Source: Bacteroidales bacterium | Lineage (GTDB): Bacteria; Bacteroidota; Bacteroidia; Bacteroidales; Prolixibacteraceae | DNA: 64,000 bases | Direction: 5' to 3' | Assembly: GCA_012719495.1 (NCBI GenBank) | Contig: JAAYAG010000122.1 | Span: 25,481-89,480 of the forward strand | In this document: positions 1-7,303 of the stretch, one piece after another | How the letters are laid out: each line of letters starts with the position of its first letter | Position numbering within the stretch: the stretch's first letter is position 1 | Notes under the pieces: generated by a model | What the model saw: only the letters and a program-made list of their open reading frames with translations | Databases searched by the model: none | Told to the model about the DNA's origin: nothing | Position numbers and translations under genes: made by a program

Positions 1-1445
1 TATCCCAGAACATTAACGGAGTGAGTATGCTACACGGTGATGTAAGCCGTAAGTTGTTGAAACCGCTTTATCCTGGCTATTTTCCCGAAGAATTGCATAT
101 AGGCTATGTTACTAATGGAGTGCATTATTCTACCTGGGCAGCAAAAGAATGGAAAGAATTACACAAAAAATACTTTGGCCATAACTTCCCTGAAAACCAA
201 AGCGATTTCAAAATCTGGGACAAAATTCAAGATGTACCCGATGAGGAAATTGTTAAGCTAAAGCAGCAATTGAAAATTAAGTTGATGGAGTATATCAAAC
301 AACGTTTTGCAGATACCTGGGTTCAGCGAAACGAAAATCCAAAGCTTATAACCGAAGCCTTAAGCCAGTTTAATCCTAATGCGTTAACTGTTGGTTTTGC
401 CCGTCGTTTTGCGACCTATAAACGAGCTTATTTATTATTTAAAAACCTCGATCGGCTGAATGAAATTGTAAACCATCCTGAGCATCCGGTGCAGTTTATT
501 TTCGCAGGGAAGGCTCATCCGGCTGACAAACAAGGACAAGATTTAATAAAATATATTGTTGAAACCTCGAAGCGACCTGAATTCATTGGAAAGATCCTTT
601 TCATTCAGAATTATGATATGAATCTGGCCAAAATGATGCTTCAAGGGGTTGATATTTGGATGAATACACCAACTCGTCCGCTCGAAGCTTCGGGGACCAG
701 TGGCGAAAAAGGGGTGATGAACGGTACAGTTCACTTTTCGGTACTCGATGGTTGGTGGGTTGAAGGCTATAAACCCGAAGCTGGTTGGTCTTTGCCAATG
801 GAACAGTCATTCGATGTGCCTGAATTTCAGGATGAATTAGATGCTGAAACCATTTATAACATCTTTGAACAAGAAATTATACCTGCATATTACAAAAGAA
901 ACAAAAAAGGAATTTCTGAAACATGGATTTCTTATGTGAAAAACACGATTTCTGAAGTAGCTCCGCACTTTACTATGCGCCGACAGTTAAACGATTATAT
1001 ATCAAAATTCTATGGACCGCAAGCAGATCGTTATCGGATGTTGATTGCAGATGACTTTAAAGTAGCACGCAAAATATCAGGTTGGAAAGGCAATGTTGCT
1101 TCTAAATGGGATGGAATAAAATTGGTTGAAGCAAACGTTGAACACGGAATTGCGCACACTTATAAAATTGGGGAAACTCATCCAGCTAAAATCACGCTCG
1201 ATTTAAATGGGTTGACCTCTGAAGATGTCGGTGTTGAGATTGTGATTTCTAAGAAGCATGAAGAACGAGATGTTTTTGTCGAAACACAAGAGTTTAGAAT
1301 TGAACATGTCGACGGAAATTATTGTACATATTGTCTCGATCTCACGATACTTACTCCAGGAAGTTATAATTACGGGCTAAGGGTTTTTCCTAAAAATAAG
1401 TTGCTCCCGCATCGACTCGATTTTCAATACTTGCATTGGATATAA
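1..1445 (+). CDS. Alpha-glucan (glycogen/starch) phosphorylase, C-terminal part; 5' end outside window
   Basis: Partial gene. The frame is open from base 3 and already reads SQNINGVSMLHGDVSR, an internal phosphorylase motif, so the GTG at 21 is not the true start. GT35-family enzymes release glucose-1-phosphate from alpha-1,4-glucans using pyridoxal phosphate. Visible motifs: GFARRFATYKRA, AGKAHPADKQGQD, and EASGTSGEKGVMNG, whose lysine (codon near base 708) is the expected PLP Schiff-base residue. The roughly 110-residue C-terminal beta-rich extension fits the Bacteroidota alpha-glucan phosphorylase subgroup rather than classical GlgP. The gene ends in a strong terminator. Family call is secure; exact substrate is inferred. 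Confidence 0.9.
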   Translation, partial: SQNINGVSMLHGDVSRKLLKPLYPGYFPEELHIGYVTNGVHYSTWAAKEWKELHKKYFGHNFPENQSDFKIWDKIQDVPDEEIVKLKQQLKIKLMEYIKQRFADTWVQRNENPKLITEALSQFNPNALTVGFARRFATYKRAYLLFKNLDRLNEIVNHPEHPVQFIFAGKAHPADKQGQDLIKYIVETSKRPEFIGKILFIQNYDMNLAKMMLQGVDIWMNTPTRPLEASGTSGEKGVMNGTVHFSVLDGWWVEGYKPEAGWSLPMEQSFDVPEFQDELDAETIYNIFEQEIIPAYYKRNKKGISETWISYVKNTISEVAPHFTMRRQLNDYISKFYGPQADRYRMLIADDFKVARKISGWKGNVASKWDGIKLVEANVEHGIAHTYKIGETHPAKITLDLNGLTSEDVGVEIVISKKHEERDVFVETQEFRIEHVDGNYCTYCLDLTILTPGSYNYGLRVFPKNKLLPHRLDFQYLHWI

Positions 1446-1452
1446 ATATTAC

Positions 1453-1482
1453 AAAAAAAACCGCGGCTAGCGGTTTTTTTTC
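1453..1482 (+). terminator. Rho-independent terminator after the phosphorylase
   Basis: A-tract plus CCGC, loop GGCTA, GCGG plus an eight-base T run. The A/T tracts extend the stem, so the element is near-symmetric, but the only gene ending here is the phosphorylase on the plus strand. Confidence 0.85.
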
Positions 1483-1532
1483 AACTATTTTTTATTTCGA
1501 AGGGCAAAACAGTTGTCAAAATTCAACGTTTT

Positions 1533-1569
1533 CAATTTTAAAATTGTAATGATATTATTTTTACTTTTG
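1533..1569 (+). promoter_or_regulatory. Promoter and palindrome upstream of the nucleoside hydrolase
   Basis: TACTTTTG at 1562-1569 is a perfect Bacteroidota -7 box (TAnnTTTG). It lies only 11 bases before the ATG at 1581, so the mRNA would be almost leaderless from that ATG, or have a leader of about 17 nt if the in-frame ATG at 1593 is used. A perfect 14-bp palindrome (CAATTTTAAAATTG, 1533-1546) sits where the -33 element should be and could be an operator; that is inference. Confidence 0.5.
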
Positions 1570-1580
1570 TACGTTAACAA

Positions 1581-2537
1581 ATGACCAAATTGATGGAACC
1601 TCTTCAACCTAACTTGAAGCAGCATCCCGTTTTTTTTGATATGGACGGTGCAATTGACGACATGATTGGGCTATTAACCCTCATGGCTTTAGACAATTGT
1701 AAACTCACCGGAATAGCACTTACCAACGCTAATTGTTTTTCCGAATGTGCCGTGACACAAATTCAGCGGATAATTGGTCTTTTTGGTCAGCGTGATCTTC
1801 AGGTGGCCATCAGCAATGCCGAACCGGTTAATCAGTTCCCCGAAAAGTGGAGGGCAAAAAGCAGGTTATTGTCAAAATTGGCATTAGGACCTGATGACGA
1901 GTCCCAATTAGGATCGATTTCTAAGATGGAAGCAGCTCAGTTCACTGCTGAGAAAATTCTGGAACAAGATGAAAATACAACAGTAGTACTTACTGGGCCA
2001 GCAGCAAATCTTATTAATGCTATTCGTTTGTATCCTACTGTTTTACATAAAATTGATCGGATTGTGTGGATGGCAGGGGCTTTTTTAGCCAACGGGAATG
2101 TTATTGCTCCCGACCATGATGGAAGTGCAGAATGGAATATTTTTTGGGATCCGGCCTCGGCAAGGGACTTGCTTCGCACGGGTGTGAAAATTGTTCTTTT
2201 CCCTCTCGATGTCTGTTGCCAGGTTTCGGTGGATAATTATTTATTATATCACCTTAGAGAAAACAGCCATTTCAGGCTTTCACAATTGGTTTGCGACATG
2301 CTTGAGATAGCTCAGAATAACCATCCCGAATATTGCATGTGGGATGTTCTTCCTTGTCTTTTTGTGGGATATCCAGATATCGTGCGTTTATCAAATACTT
2401 CGATTGATATTGAAATGAGGGGAACTTCGATGGGAAATATGTTTAAAACATCAAAAGGCGCTCCCGTTCATTTTGCCTCTTTTGTCGACGACGATAAATT
2501 TTATAACTGCTTTATTGAGTTAATGAAGAAATTTTAA
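1581..2537 (+). CDS. Nucleoside hydrolase (inosine-uridine/purine-preferring family)
   Basis: 318 residues, usual family length. Hydrolyses the N-glycosidic bond of ribonucleosides for base salvage. The Ca-binding N-terminal aspartate cluster is present as DMDGAIDD (D20, D22, D26, D27), a variant of DTDPGIDD. Further family motifs are LTGPAANL, WMAGAF, and AEWNIFWDP around residues 180-190. Near the C-terminus the family His-Asp is replaced by Trp-Asp (W254-D255 in CMWDVLP). As I recall, a Trp-Asp pair at this place is typical of the purine-specific IAG-type hydrolases, where the Trp stacks on the base; specificity is therefore tentatively purine. Cytoplasmic, no signal peptide. Monocistronic between its own promoter and a hairpin. 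The start could be M5 (1593). Confidence 0.85.
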   Translation: MTKLMEPLQPNLKQHPVFFDMDGAIDDMIGLLTLMALDNCKLTGIALTNANCFSECAVTQIQRIIGLFGQRDLQVAISNAEPVNQFPEKWRAKSRLLSKLALGPDDESQLGSISKMEAAQFTAEKILEQDENTTVVLTGPAANLINAIRLYPTVLHKIDRIVWMAGAFLANGNVIAPDHDGSAEWNIFWDPASARDLLRTGVKIVLFPLDVCCQVSVDNYLLYHLRENSHFRLSQLVCDMLEIAQNNHPEYCMWDVLPCLFVGYPDIVRLSNTSIDIEMRGTSMGNMFKTSKGAPVHFASFVDDDKFYNCFIELMKKF

Positions 2538-2567
2538 AAAAATGAGATTGGCGAAACCAATCTCATT
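2536..2567 (-). terminator. Convergent hairpin terminator
   Basis: An 11-bp perfect stem (AATGAGATTGG / CCAATCTCATT, loop CGAAA) at 2541-2567 lies between two convergent genes. Read on the minus strand it is followed by a T run, so it best terminates the response-regulator transcript; on the plus strand no T run follows, so it may only protect the hydrolase mRNA end. Confidence 0.7.
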
Positions 2568-2654
2568 GTGAAATTTTACAAACGGTAGGGTAAATATAAA
2601 ATTACTGAAGGGATCTTATTCTTGAATCGTAAAATATTTGTTAGTCTGTTTACA

Positions 2655-3140
2655 TTATGGGATTAAGACAATGAATAATATTGCAATTAAAATTATAACG
2701 GCTAATGCAATAAAAAACCATACAACGCCTGTTCGATAGCGTTTGTTTGATTTTACTAATTTATTGACCGATTGAATCTTGTTGATTTTATTGACCAGCT
2801 TTTTAAGTGCCATTTGGTCTTTCACAATGTAGTCATATGCTCCATATTTCATAGTATTTATTGCCACATCGATATTGTCTTGGCCCGAAAGGAATATGAA
2901 CTCTATATTGGTGTTTTGTTCCTTAGCTTTTTTAAGTACATCAATCCCATTCATTCCATCAAGCAAAAAATCTTGAATAATGATGTCTGGATTTCGATAC
3001 AAATTATTTATTGCATCTTCACCCGAATAAAAAGGCATTACATTAGTGAAATTATTTGTTTTTAAGTAACTCACTATAAGCTTGTTGTATACTCTGTTAT
3101 CTTCAACAACAAAAATTAATGAATCATTGGTTTCCTGCAT
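2655..3140 (-). CDS. Single-domain response regulator with C-terminal transmembrane anchor
   Basis: 161 residues. Residues 7-125 form a CheY-like receiver with all key positions: acidic pair E13-D14, phospho-acceptor D57 (IIIQDFLLDGMNG), S85 in FLSGQ, and K107 in YIVKD. There is no DNA-binding or enzymatic output domain. After a basic linker (residues 118-136) the protein ends in one strongly hydrophobic segment (about 137-160), so it looks tail-anchored in the inner membrane with the receiver in the cytoplasm. No histidine kinase is adjacent. It may recruit a partner to the membrane or act as a phosphate sink. Domain call is firm; role is unknown. Confidence 0.85.
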   Translation of the reverse strand: MQETNDSLIFVVEDNRVYNKLIVSYLKTNNFTNVMPFYSGEDAINNLYRNPDIIIQDFLLDGMNGIDVLKKAKEQNTNIEFIFLSGQDNIDVAINTMKYGAYDYIVKDQMALKKLVNKINKIQSVNKLVKSNKRYRTGVVWFFIALAVIILIAILFIVLIP

Positions 3141-3425
3141 AATAACCAGTTATGTTTCAGATTTGACGAATCCCGATTCCTTCTATTCTTCGAAATTACA
3201 TTAAAAAAATTAACTGACCATCTAATTTACAATTTTTATTTCATTCTTTTGTTAAATCGCGGCTTTATTTTTTAATTCCGGTGCTCCTATACGTGGGTTC
3301 TGTTCTTTCGTTTACCTGCTATTTTATTTCATTTGCCGATATATTTATTGTAACCAATCTAGTTTCGATTGGCGCTTTTGTTGCTTAGTCTTTATCTTTA
3401 ATCCAAAATTGAGAAATTTATAGTC

Positions 3426-4949
3426 ATGCAAACAATTATTGTAATCCTTTCAGGAGTTTCGTTTTCATTAGAGCATAGAGCCTACGAACAGTTGAAAGCT
3501 TTCATCGACAAGATCTCGCTTCATTACTCTGGTTACAGCAACCAGCGGGCAATACTTATTGAGGTTGAAAGGCGTATTGCGTCATATTTCACCACAAACC
3601 GTCTTCCCGATAGTGATATAATCAACGAGAGTTTGGTTCAAAATGCTATCGACTCGCTGGGCAACTCGGTGTATAGCTTCGAAAACGTAACTGCAGATCA
3701 GCAGCCGATTTACAATTCGGCAACCAATACCTCCGAGCCTTTATCTGGTTCAAAATTGTATCGCGATACCAATTCTGCCATTATTGGAGGTGTTTGTAGT
3801 GGGTTGGCGCAATACCTAAAATCCGATAAAATAATTGTTCGCTTATTGTTTGTCGTGTTTTTCATTGTTTCATCTGGCTTAGTGCTTTTGGTATATATAA
3901 TTCTTTGGATTGGAATGGGCAAAAAAAGCAATATTTTGCCTCCTCCGGCTTCTGCGGGTGAAAACAATGATTTGTCGGGGCAACGTAATTTTTCGCAGAA
4001 TCTTTCTGGTTCAGCAAGCTCTGAGAATCGATATTCGCAAAATGTTGCAACCGAAAAGCCGGTTAAACCTTCTAGTTTTAACAAGGTTATAGGGTTCCTT
4101 CTTTTTGCTTTTGGGATATTGAACCTGGCTGCATTAATCACGGGTTTTGTTTTTTTATCCGAAGTTGTTGATAAATTACCACAAGTGTTTCATCCTCTAG
4201 CTCAAGATGGTTTTTTTAACCACTTTTTTTCACAAACATCGAGTTCAACAATGGTTATTTCAGCCTTAGTTGTCCTGGGGTTGCCACTTCTGCTATTAAT
4301 TTACTTAGGTTCCCGGTTAATGTTTAATATATCTACAAGCGGCCGCCCGGTTGTTTTATCGGCATTGGCTGTTTGGTTCATCGCTATTGTGGTTGCCATT
4401 TCATCGGTGATAGGGGCGGTTAATGTTTTTAGTACTTCGGCAACAGCATCCGAAACGAATAGCCTCGCTTTTGCTTCCGATACAATATATATTAAACTTG
4501 CAACGGACGACAATTTTGAGAAAAAACCCAAAGTTAGCATGAACCATATCATGGTAGTTGATGATAATGGCGTTGAAAAAATTGTTGGTAAAGCCAAATT
4601 TACGGTCGAAAAAAGTGATGGAAATTATTCTGAACTTATAGTCAATAGGTATGCCAAAGGTAACAACTATCGCTCGGCCAAAACTAATGCCGATCGTATT
4701 GAATACGATTATTCGGTTGCGGGTGATACCTTGTTCTTAAGACAATTCTTTACGTTACAGAAGTCTGACAAATGGCGTTCTCAGCGGGTCGATTTAACTA
4801 TGAAGCTTCCCACAGAGACAGTTATCTTTTTTCATCAGAGCTTGCTCCCAATTGTTTCCAGCATTGAAAATCAACAAAATATGTGGGAAGGCGATATGCT
4901 TGATAAGTATTGGGAAATGAGTGATAATGGTTTAACCCTTATAAAATAA
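3426..4949 (+). CDS. PspC-domain multi-pass membrane protein
   Basis: 507 residues. The cytoplasmic N-terminus (about 1-100) resembles the helical region found before PspC domains in Bacteroidota. A PspC domain follows at about 108-163 (RDTNSAIIGGVCSGLAQYL, then a long hydrophobic segment ending YIILWIGMGKK). A Ser/Asn-rich linker and three more membrane helices follow (about 220-330), then a soluble C-terminal domain of about 150 residues, probably periplasmic. PspC proteins are linked to envelope stress, but no PspA and no PadR regulator is next to it. First gene of a probable operon; the next starts four bases after its stop. A near-match -7 box (TATCTTTA) lies just upstream of 3426. Confidence 0.8.
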   Translation: MQTIIVILSGVSFSLEHRAYEQLKAFIDKISLHYSGYSNQRAILIEVERRIASYFTTNRLPDSDIINESLVQNAIDSLGNSVYSFENVTADQQPIYNSATNTSEPLSGSKLYRDTNSAIIGGVCSGLAQYLKSDKIIVRLLFVVFFIVSSGLVLLVYIILWIGMGKKSNILPPPASAGENNDLSGQRNFSQNLSGSASSENRYSQNVATEKPVKPSSFNKVIGFLLFAFGILNLAALITGFVFLSEVVDKLPQVFHPLAQDGFFNHFFSQTSSSTMVISALVVLGLPLLLLIYLGSRLMFNISTSGRPVVLSALAVWFIAIVVAISSVIGAVNVFSTSATASETNSLAFASDTIYIKLATDDNFEKKPKVSMNHIMVVDDNGVEKIVGKAKFTVEKSDGNYSELIVNRYAKGNNYRSAKTNADRIEYDYSVAGDTLFLRQFFTLQKSDKWRSQRVDLTMKLPTETVIFFHQSLLPIVSSIENQQNMWEGDMLDKYWEMSDNGLTLIK

Positions 4950-4953
4950 CCCT

Positions 4954-5487
4954 ATGAGTTTTTTTGTAAAATTAGGAATATTACTGGCCATGATCATGGC
5001 AAGTATTGTTGGAACGGCACAAAATGCCACAAAAAAAGTATACGATATGTTTGAAGGCAAAGATGGTGTTTCTTCTATGAGCCTTTCAAAATCGGCAATG
5101 TCTTCTTATGAGATGTTCCTTGATGATGACACTAAAGATGTGCTCTCGAAACTTACCATGTTCCGATTTCTCAATTATGATGAAAACGATGGACAACTGA
5201 CTTCTCAAAACGTGTTCGACCGAATTGCCAATGAATTTAATAGTTCAGGTTATTTTACAATAACATCTTCAGAAATAAACTGCAGAGGCTGCAAACAGCA
5301 ATGGAACAGTAGCGATGCATTGCTATGGGGCAGAGGTAGCCGTTCGGCTATGAGCGAGTTTCATATCTTGCTGATAGACAGATCAGACTGTTTGCTTTTC
5401 TCCTTTTTTGGCAATATCTCCATCGATGATATTAACAAATGTGCCCAATTGAGCGACAAAGCTCAAATTACGGTCAACGCTAATTAA
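4954..5487 (+). CDS. Exported DUF4252-like protein
   Basis: 177 residues with a signal peptide (hydrophobic 6-20, cleavage near GTAQ). The mature part resembles the Bacteroidota DUF4252 family: an opening like VYDMFEGKDGVSSMSLSK and a middle FRFLNYDEND stretch. A possible metal- or disulfide-forming motif CRGC is near residue 111. No catalytic function is known for the family. It starts four bases after the PspC gene and is surely co-transcribed, so it may act with that membrane protein on the periplasmic side. Family assignment from memory of sequence style. Confidence 0.65.
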   Translation: MSFFVKLGILLAMIMASIVGTAQNATKKVYDMFEGKDGVSSMSLSKSAMSSYEMFLDDDTKDVLSKLTMFRFLNYDENDGQLTSQNVFDRIANEFNSSGYFTITSSEINCRGCKQQWNSSDALLWGRGSRSAMSEFHILLIDRSDCLLFSFFGNISIDDINKCAQLSDKAQITVNAN

Positions 5488-5523
5488 TAGAACTATTTCT
5501 AAACATCATTAAATTGTATCATT

Positions 5524-5772
5524 ATGTCGTTTATCCTAACGTCTGTCATCTCGTCTTTTAGAGTGATTTTAACTTTAGTTGTTTTTATCTTTCTTCTCCG
5601 ATGGATCTTCGGTCTTTTTAGTATGGGCAAGCAAGATTCGGGTAATGAAAATCATGTATATTCTAAAGAAGCAGGATATACAAAAATTATTGCAGGGAAG
5701 AAAGTTGCCAGAAAAGATAGCAAAGCCGAAGGGGAATATGTCGAATATGAAGAAATCGATGGTGAAAACTAA
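5524..5772 (+). CDS. Small membrane protein, DUF4834-like
   Basis: 82 residues: an N-terminal membrane helix (about 8-33, ending LLRWIFGLF) followed by a charged tail ending GEYVEYEEIDGEN. This layout (one helix, then a Lys/Glu-rich tail ending in an EYxEYEEI-type motif) matches the DUF4834 family common in Bacteroidota. Function unknown. It lies 36 bases after the DUF4252-like gene on the same strand and is probably the last gene of that operon. Conserved start context and family-like tail argue that the short frame is real. Confidence 0.65.
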   Translation: MSFILTSVISSFRVILTLVVFIFLLRWIFGLFSMGKQDSGNENHVYSKEAGYTKIIAGKKVARKDSKAEGEYVEYEEIDGEN

Positions 5773-5810
5773 TATAAAAAACAAAAATCTTTTTTGAAGG
5801 AGAATTGTTT

Positions 5811-5818
5811 TATATTTG
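5811..5818 (+). promoter_or_regulatory. Promoter -7 box for metK
   Basis: TATATTTG, perfect TAnnTTTG. Transcription would begin near 5825, directly at the 5' edge of the predicted SAM-II aptamer, which supports both calls. Confidence 0.65.
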
Positions 5819-5828
5819 TTGCGTTAAA

Positions 5829-5882
5829 AATGTGGAGAGATTTGTGAATGATTGCAACCACAGAAAAAAATGCTAAAGCATT
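5829..5882 (+). ncRNA. SAM-II (metA-type) riboswitch upstream of metK
   Basis: TGTGG (5831-5835) pairs perfectly with CCACA (5858-5862) to form P1. The loop contains GATTTG, and TTGCAA stands just before the 3' strand of P1. An A-rich linker and GCTAAAGC (5872-5879) follow. This order of conserved blocks, stem-GATTT-loop-TTGCA-stem-AAA-GCTAAA, is the SAM-II pseudoknot signature as I know it. It lies between the metK promoter and the metK start, which is biologically apt: SAM would repress its own synthetase. The 70 nt from aptamer to ATG hold the expression platform; no clear terminator is seen, so control is probably at translation. Confidence 0.7.
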
Positions 5883-5950
5883 CGTATATAAACGATTGCA
5901 CATCTTTTTCACATCTTCCACTCATTATTACTAATTTAAAGTTACGTATT

Positions 5951-7240
5951 ATGAGTTATTTATTTACCTCAGAGTCGGTTTCAGAAGGGCATCCCGATAA
6001 AGTAGCCGACCAAATTTCTGATGCTATTCTCGACAAAATTTTGGCTTTCGATCCGAATTCGAAAGTGGCTTGCGAAACGTTAGTAACAACTGGCCAGGTG
6101 GTATTGGCTGGCGAAATTAAGACCGAAACATACATTGATGTACAGGAGGTTGCTCGAGAAGTGATAAACCGAATTGGCTATACCAAAGCCGAATACCGTT
6201 TCGATGGCGATTCATGTGGCGTTTTTTCTGCTATTCATGAGCAGAGTCCCGATATTAACCGGGGAGTAGTTCGCGAAGATCCTATGAATCAGGGGGCTGG
6301 CGACCAGGGAATGATGTTTGGATACGCATGTAAGGAAACCGACAACTATATGCCACTATCTCTTGAGTTGTCGCATAAATTACTTCTCGAACTGGCAGCA
6401 ATTCGCCGCGAAGGAAAGGTAATGACTTATCTTCGTCCCGACTCGAAATCGCAGGTTACCATTGAATACAACGATAATGGAGACCCTGTTCGTGTAGATA
6501 CCATTGTGGTTTCTACTCAGCACGACGACTTTATCCATCCTGTTAATAATTCAGTTGAGGCTCAGTTGAAAGCTGATGAAGAGATGATTGCCAAAATCAA
6601 AGCCGATGTTGTTTCGATTTTGATCCCCAGGGTATTGGCTACATTGCCCGAACGCGTTAAAGCGTTGTTCAACGATAAAATTATCTACCATGTAAATCCA
6701 ACTGGTAAATTTGTTATTGGAGGTCCTCACGGAGATACAGGTCTTACCGGTCGTAAAATTATTGTTGATACCTACGGAGGAAAAGGAGCCCACGGGGGCG
6801 GAGCATTCTCAGGTAAAGACCCTTCGAAAGTTGACCGTTCAGCGGCTTATGCTTGCAGGCACATTGCAAAAAACCTTGTGGCAGCTGGTGTTGCTGACGA
6901 AATTCTTGTTCAGGTTGCTTATGCTATTGGCGTTGCAAAGCCAATGAATATTTTCGTTAACACCTATGGAAAATCGAATGTGAAATGTTCCGATAGCGTT
7001 ATTGCACAGAAAGTTGCCGAGATCTTCGACATGAGGCCAAAAGCTATTGAACAACGGTTGAAACTTAGAAACCCGATTTATGAAGAAACAGCGGCTTATG
7101 GGCACATGGGACGCGAACCTAAAACAGTTGTGAAAAAGTTCAACTCTTCATATTTCGAAAATATAGAGGTTGAAGTAGAACTGTTCACTTGGGAAAAAAT
7201 TGACTATGTTGACAAAGTAAAAGCAGCATTTGGTTTGTAA
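5951..7240 (+). CDS. metK: S-adenosylmethionine synthetase
   Basis: 429 residues. Makes SAM from methionine and ATP. The protein opens [20 protein letters not shown], the classic N-terminus, so the start is the ATG at 5951; the frame is open further upstream but that part is riboswitch RNA. Other signatures: [12 protein letters not shown] and [20 protein letters not shown] (P-loop-like methionine/ATP motif), and the active-site region [20 protein letters not shown]. The C-terminus is about 40 residues longer than the E. coli enzyme, as is common in Bacteroidota. Expressed from its own promoter under a predicted SAM-II switch; a strong bidirectional terminator follows. Confidence 0.97.
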   Translation: MSYLFTSESVSEGHPDKVADQISDAILDKILAFDPNSKVACETLVTTGQVVLAGEIKTETYIDVQEVAREVINRIGYTKAEYRFDGDSCGVFSAIHEQSPDINRGVVREDPMNQGAGDQGMMFGYACKETDNYMPLSLELSHKLLLELAAIRREGKVMTYLRPDSKSQVTIEYNDNGDPVRVDTIVVSTQHDDFIHPVNNSVEAQLKADEEMIAKIKADVVSILIPRVLATLPERVKALFNDKIIYHVNPTGKFVIGGPHGDTGLTGRKIIVDTYGGKGAHGGGAFSGKDPSKVDRSAAYACRHIAKNLVAAGVADEILVQVAYAIGVAKPMNIFVNTYGKSNVKCSDSVIAQKVAEIFDMRPKAIEQRLKLRNPIYEETAAYGHMGREPKTVVKKFNSSYFENIEVEVELFTWEKIDYVDKVKAAFGL

Positions 7241-7257
7241 TACAGTTCATTATATAA

Positions 7258-7290
7258 CAAAAAAAGAGAAGCACTTGCTTCTCTTTTTTT
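7258..7290. terminator. Bidirectional terminator between metK and the acyl-CoA ligase
   Basis: Stem AAAAAGAGAAGC / GCTTCTCTTTTT with a four-base loop and flanking A and T tracts, so it works in both directions for two convergent genes. Confidence 0.9.
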
Positions 7291-7303
7291 GTTAGTGTGA
7301 TAT

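Noticed and set aside
5852..5950. Upstream in-frame extension of metK (33 extra codons).
   Set aside because: It begins with TTG inside the predicted SAM-II aptamer and metK has its standard N-terminus at 5951.
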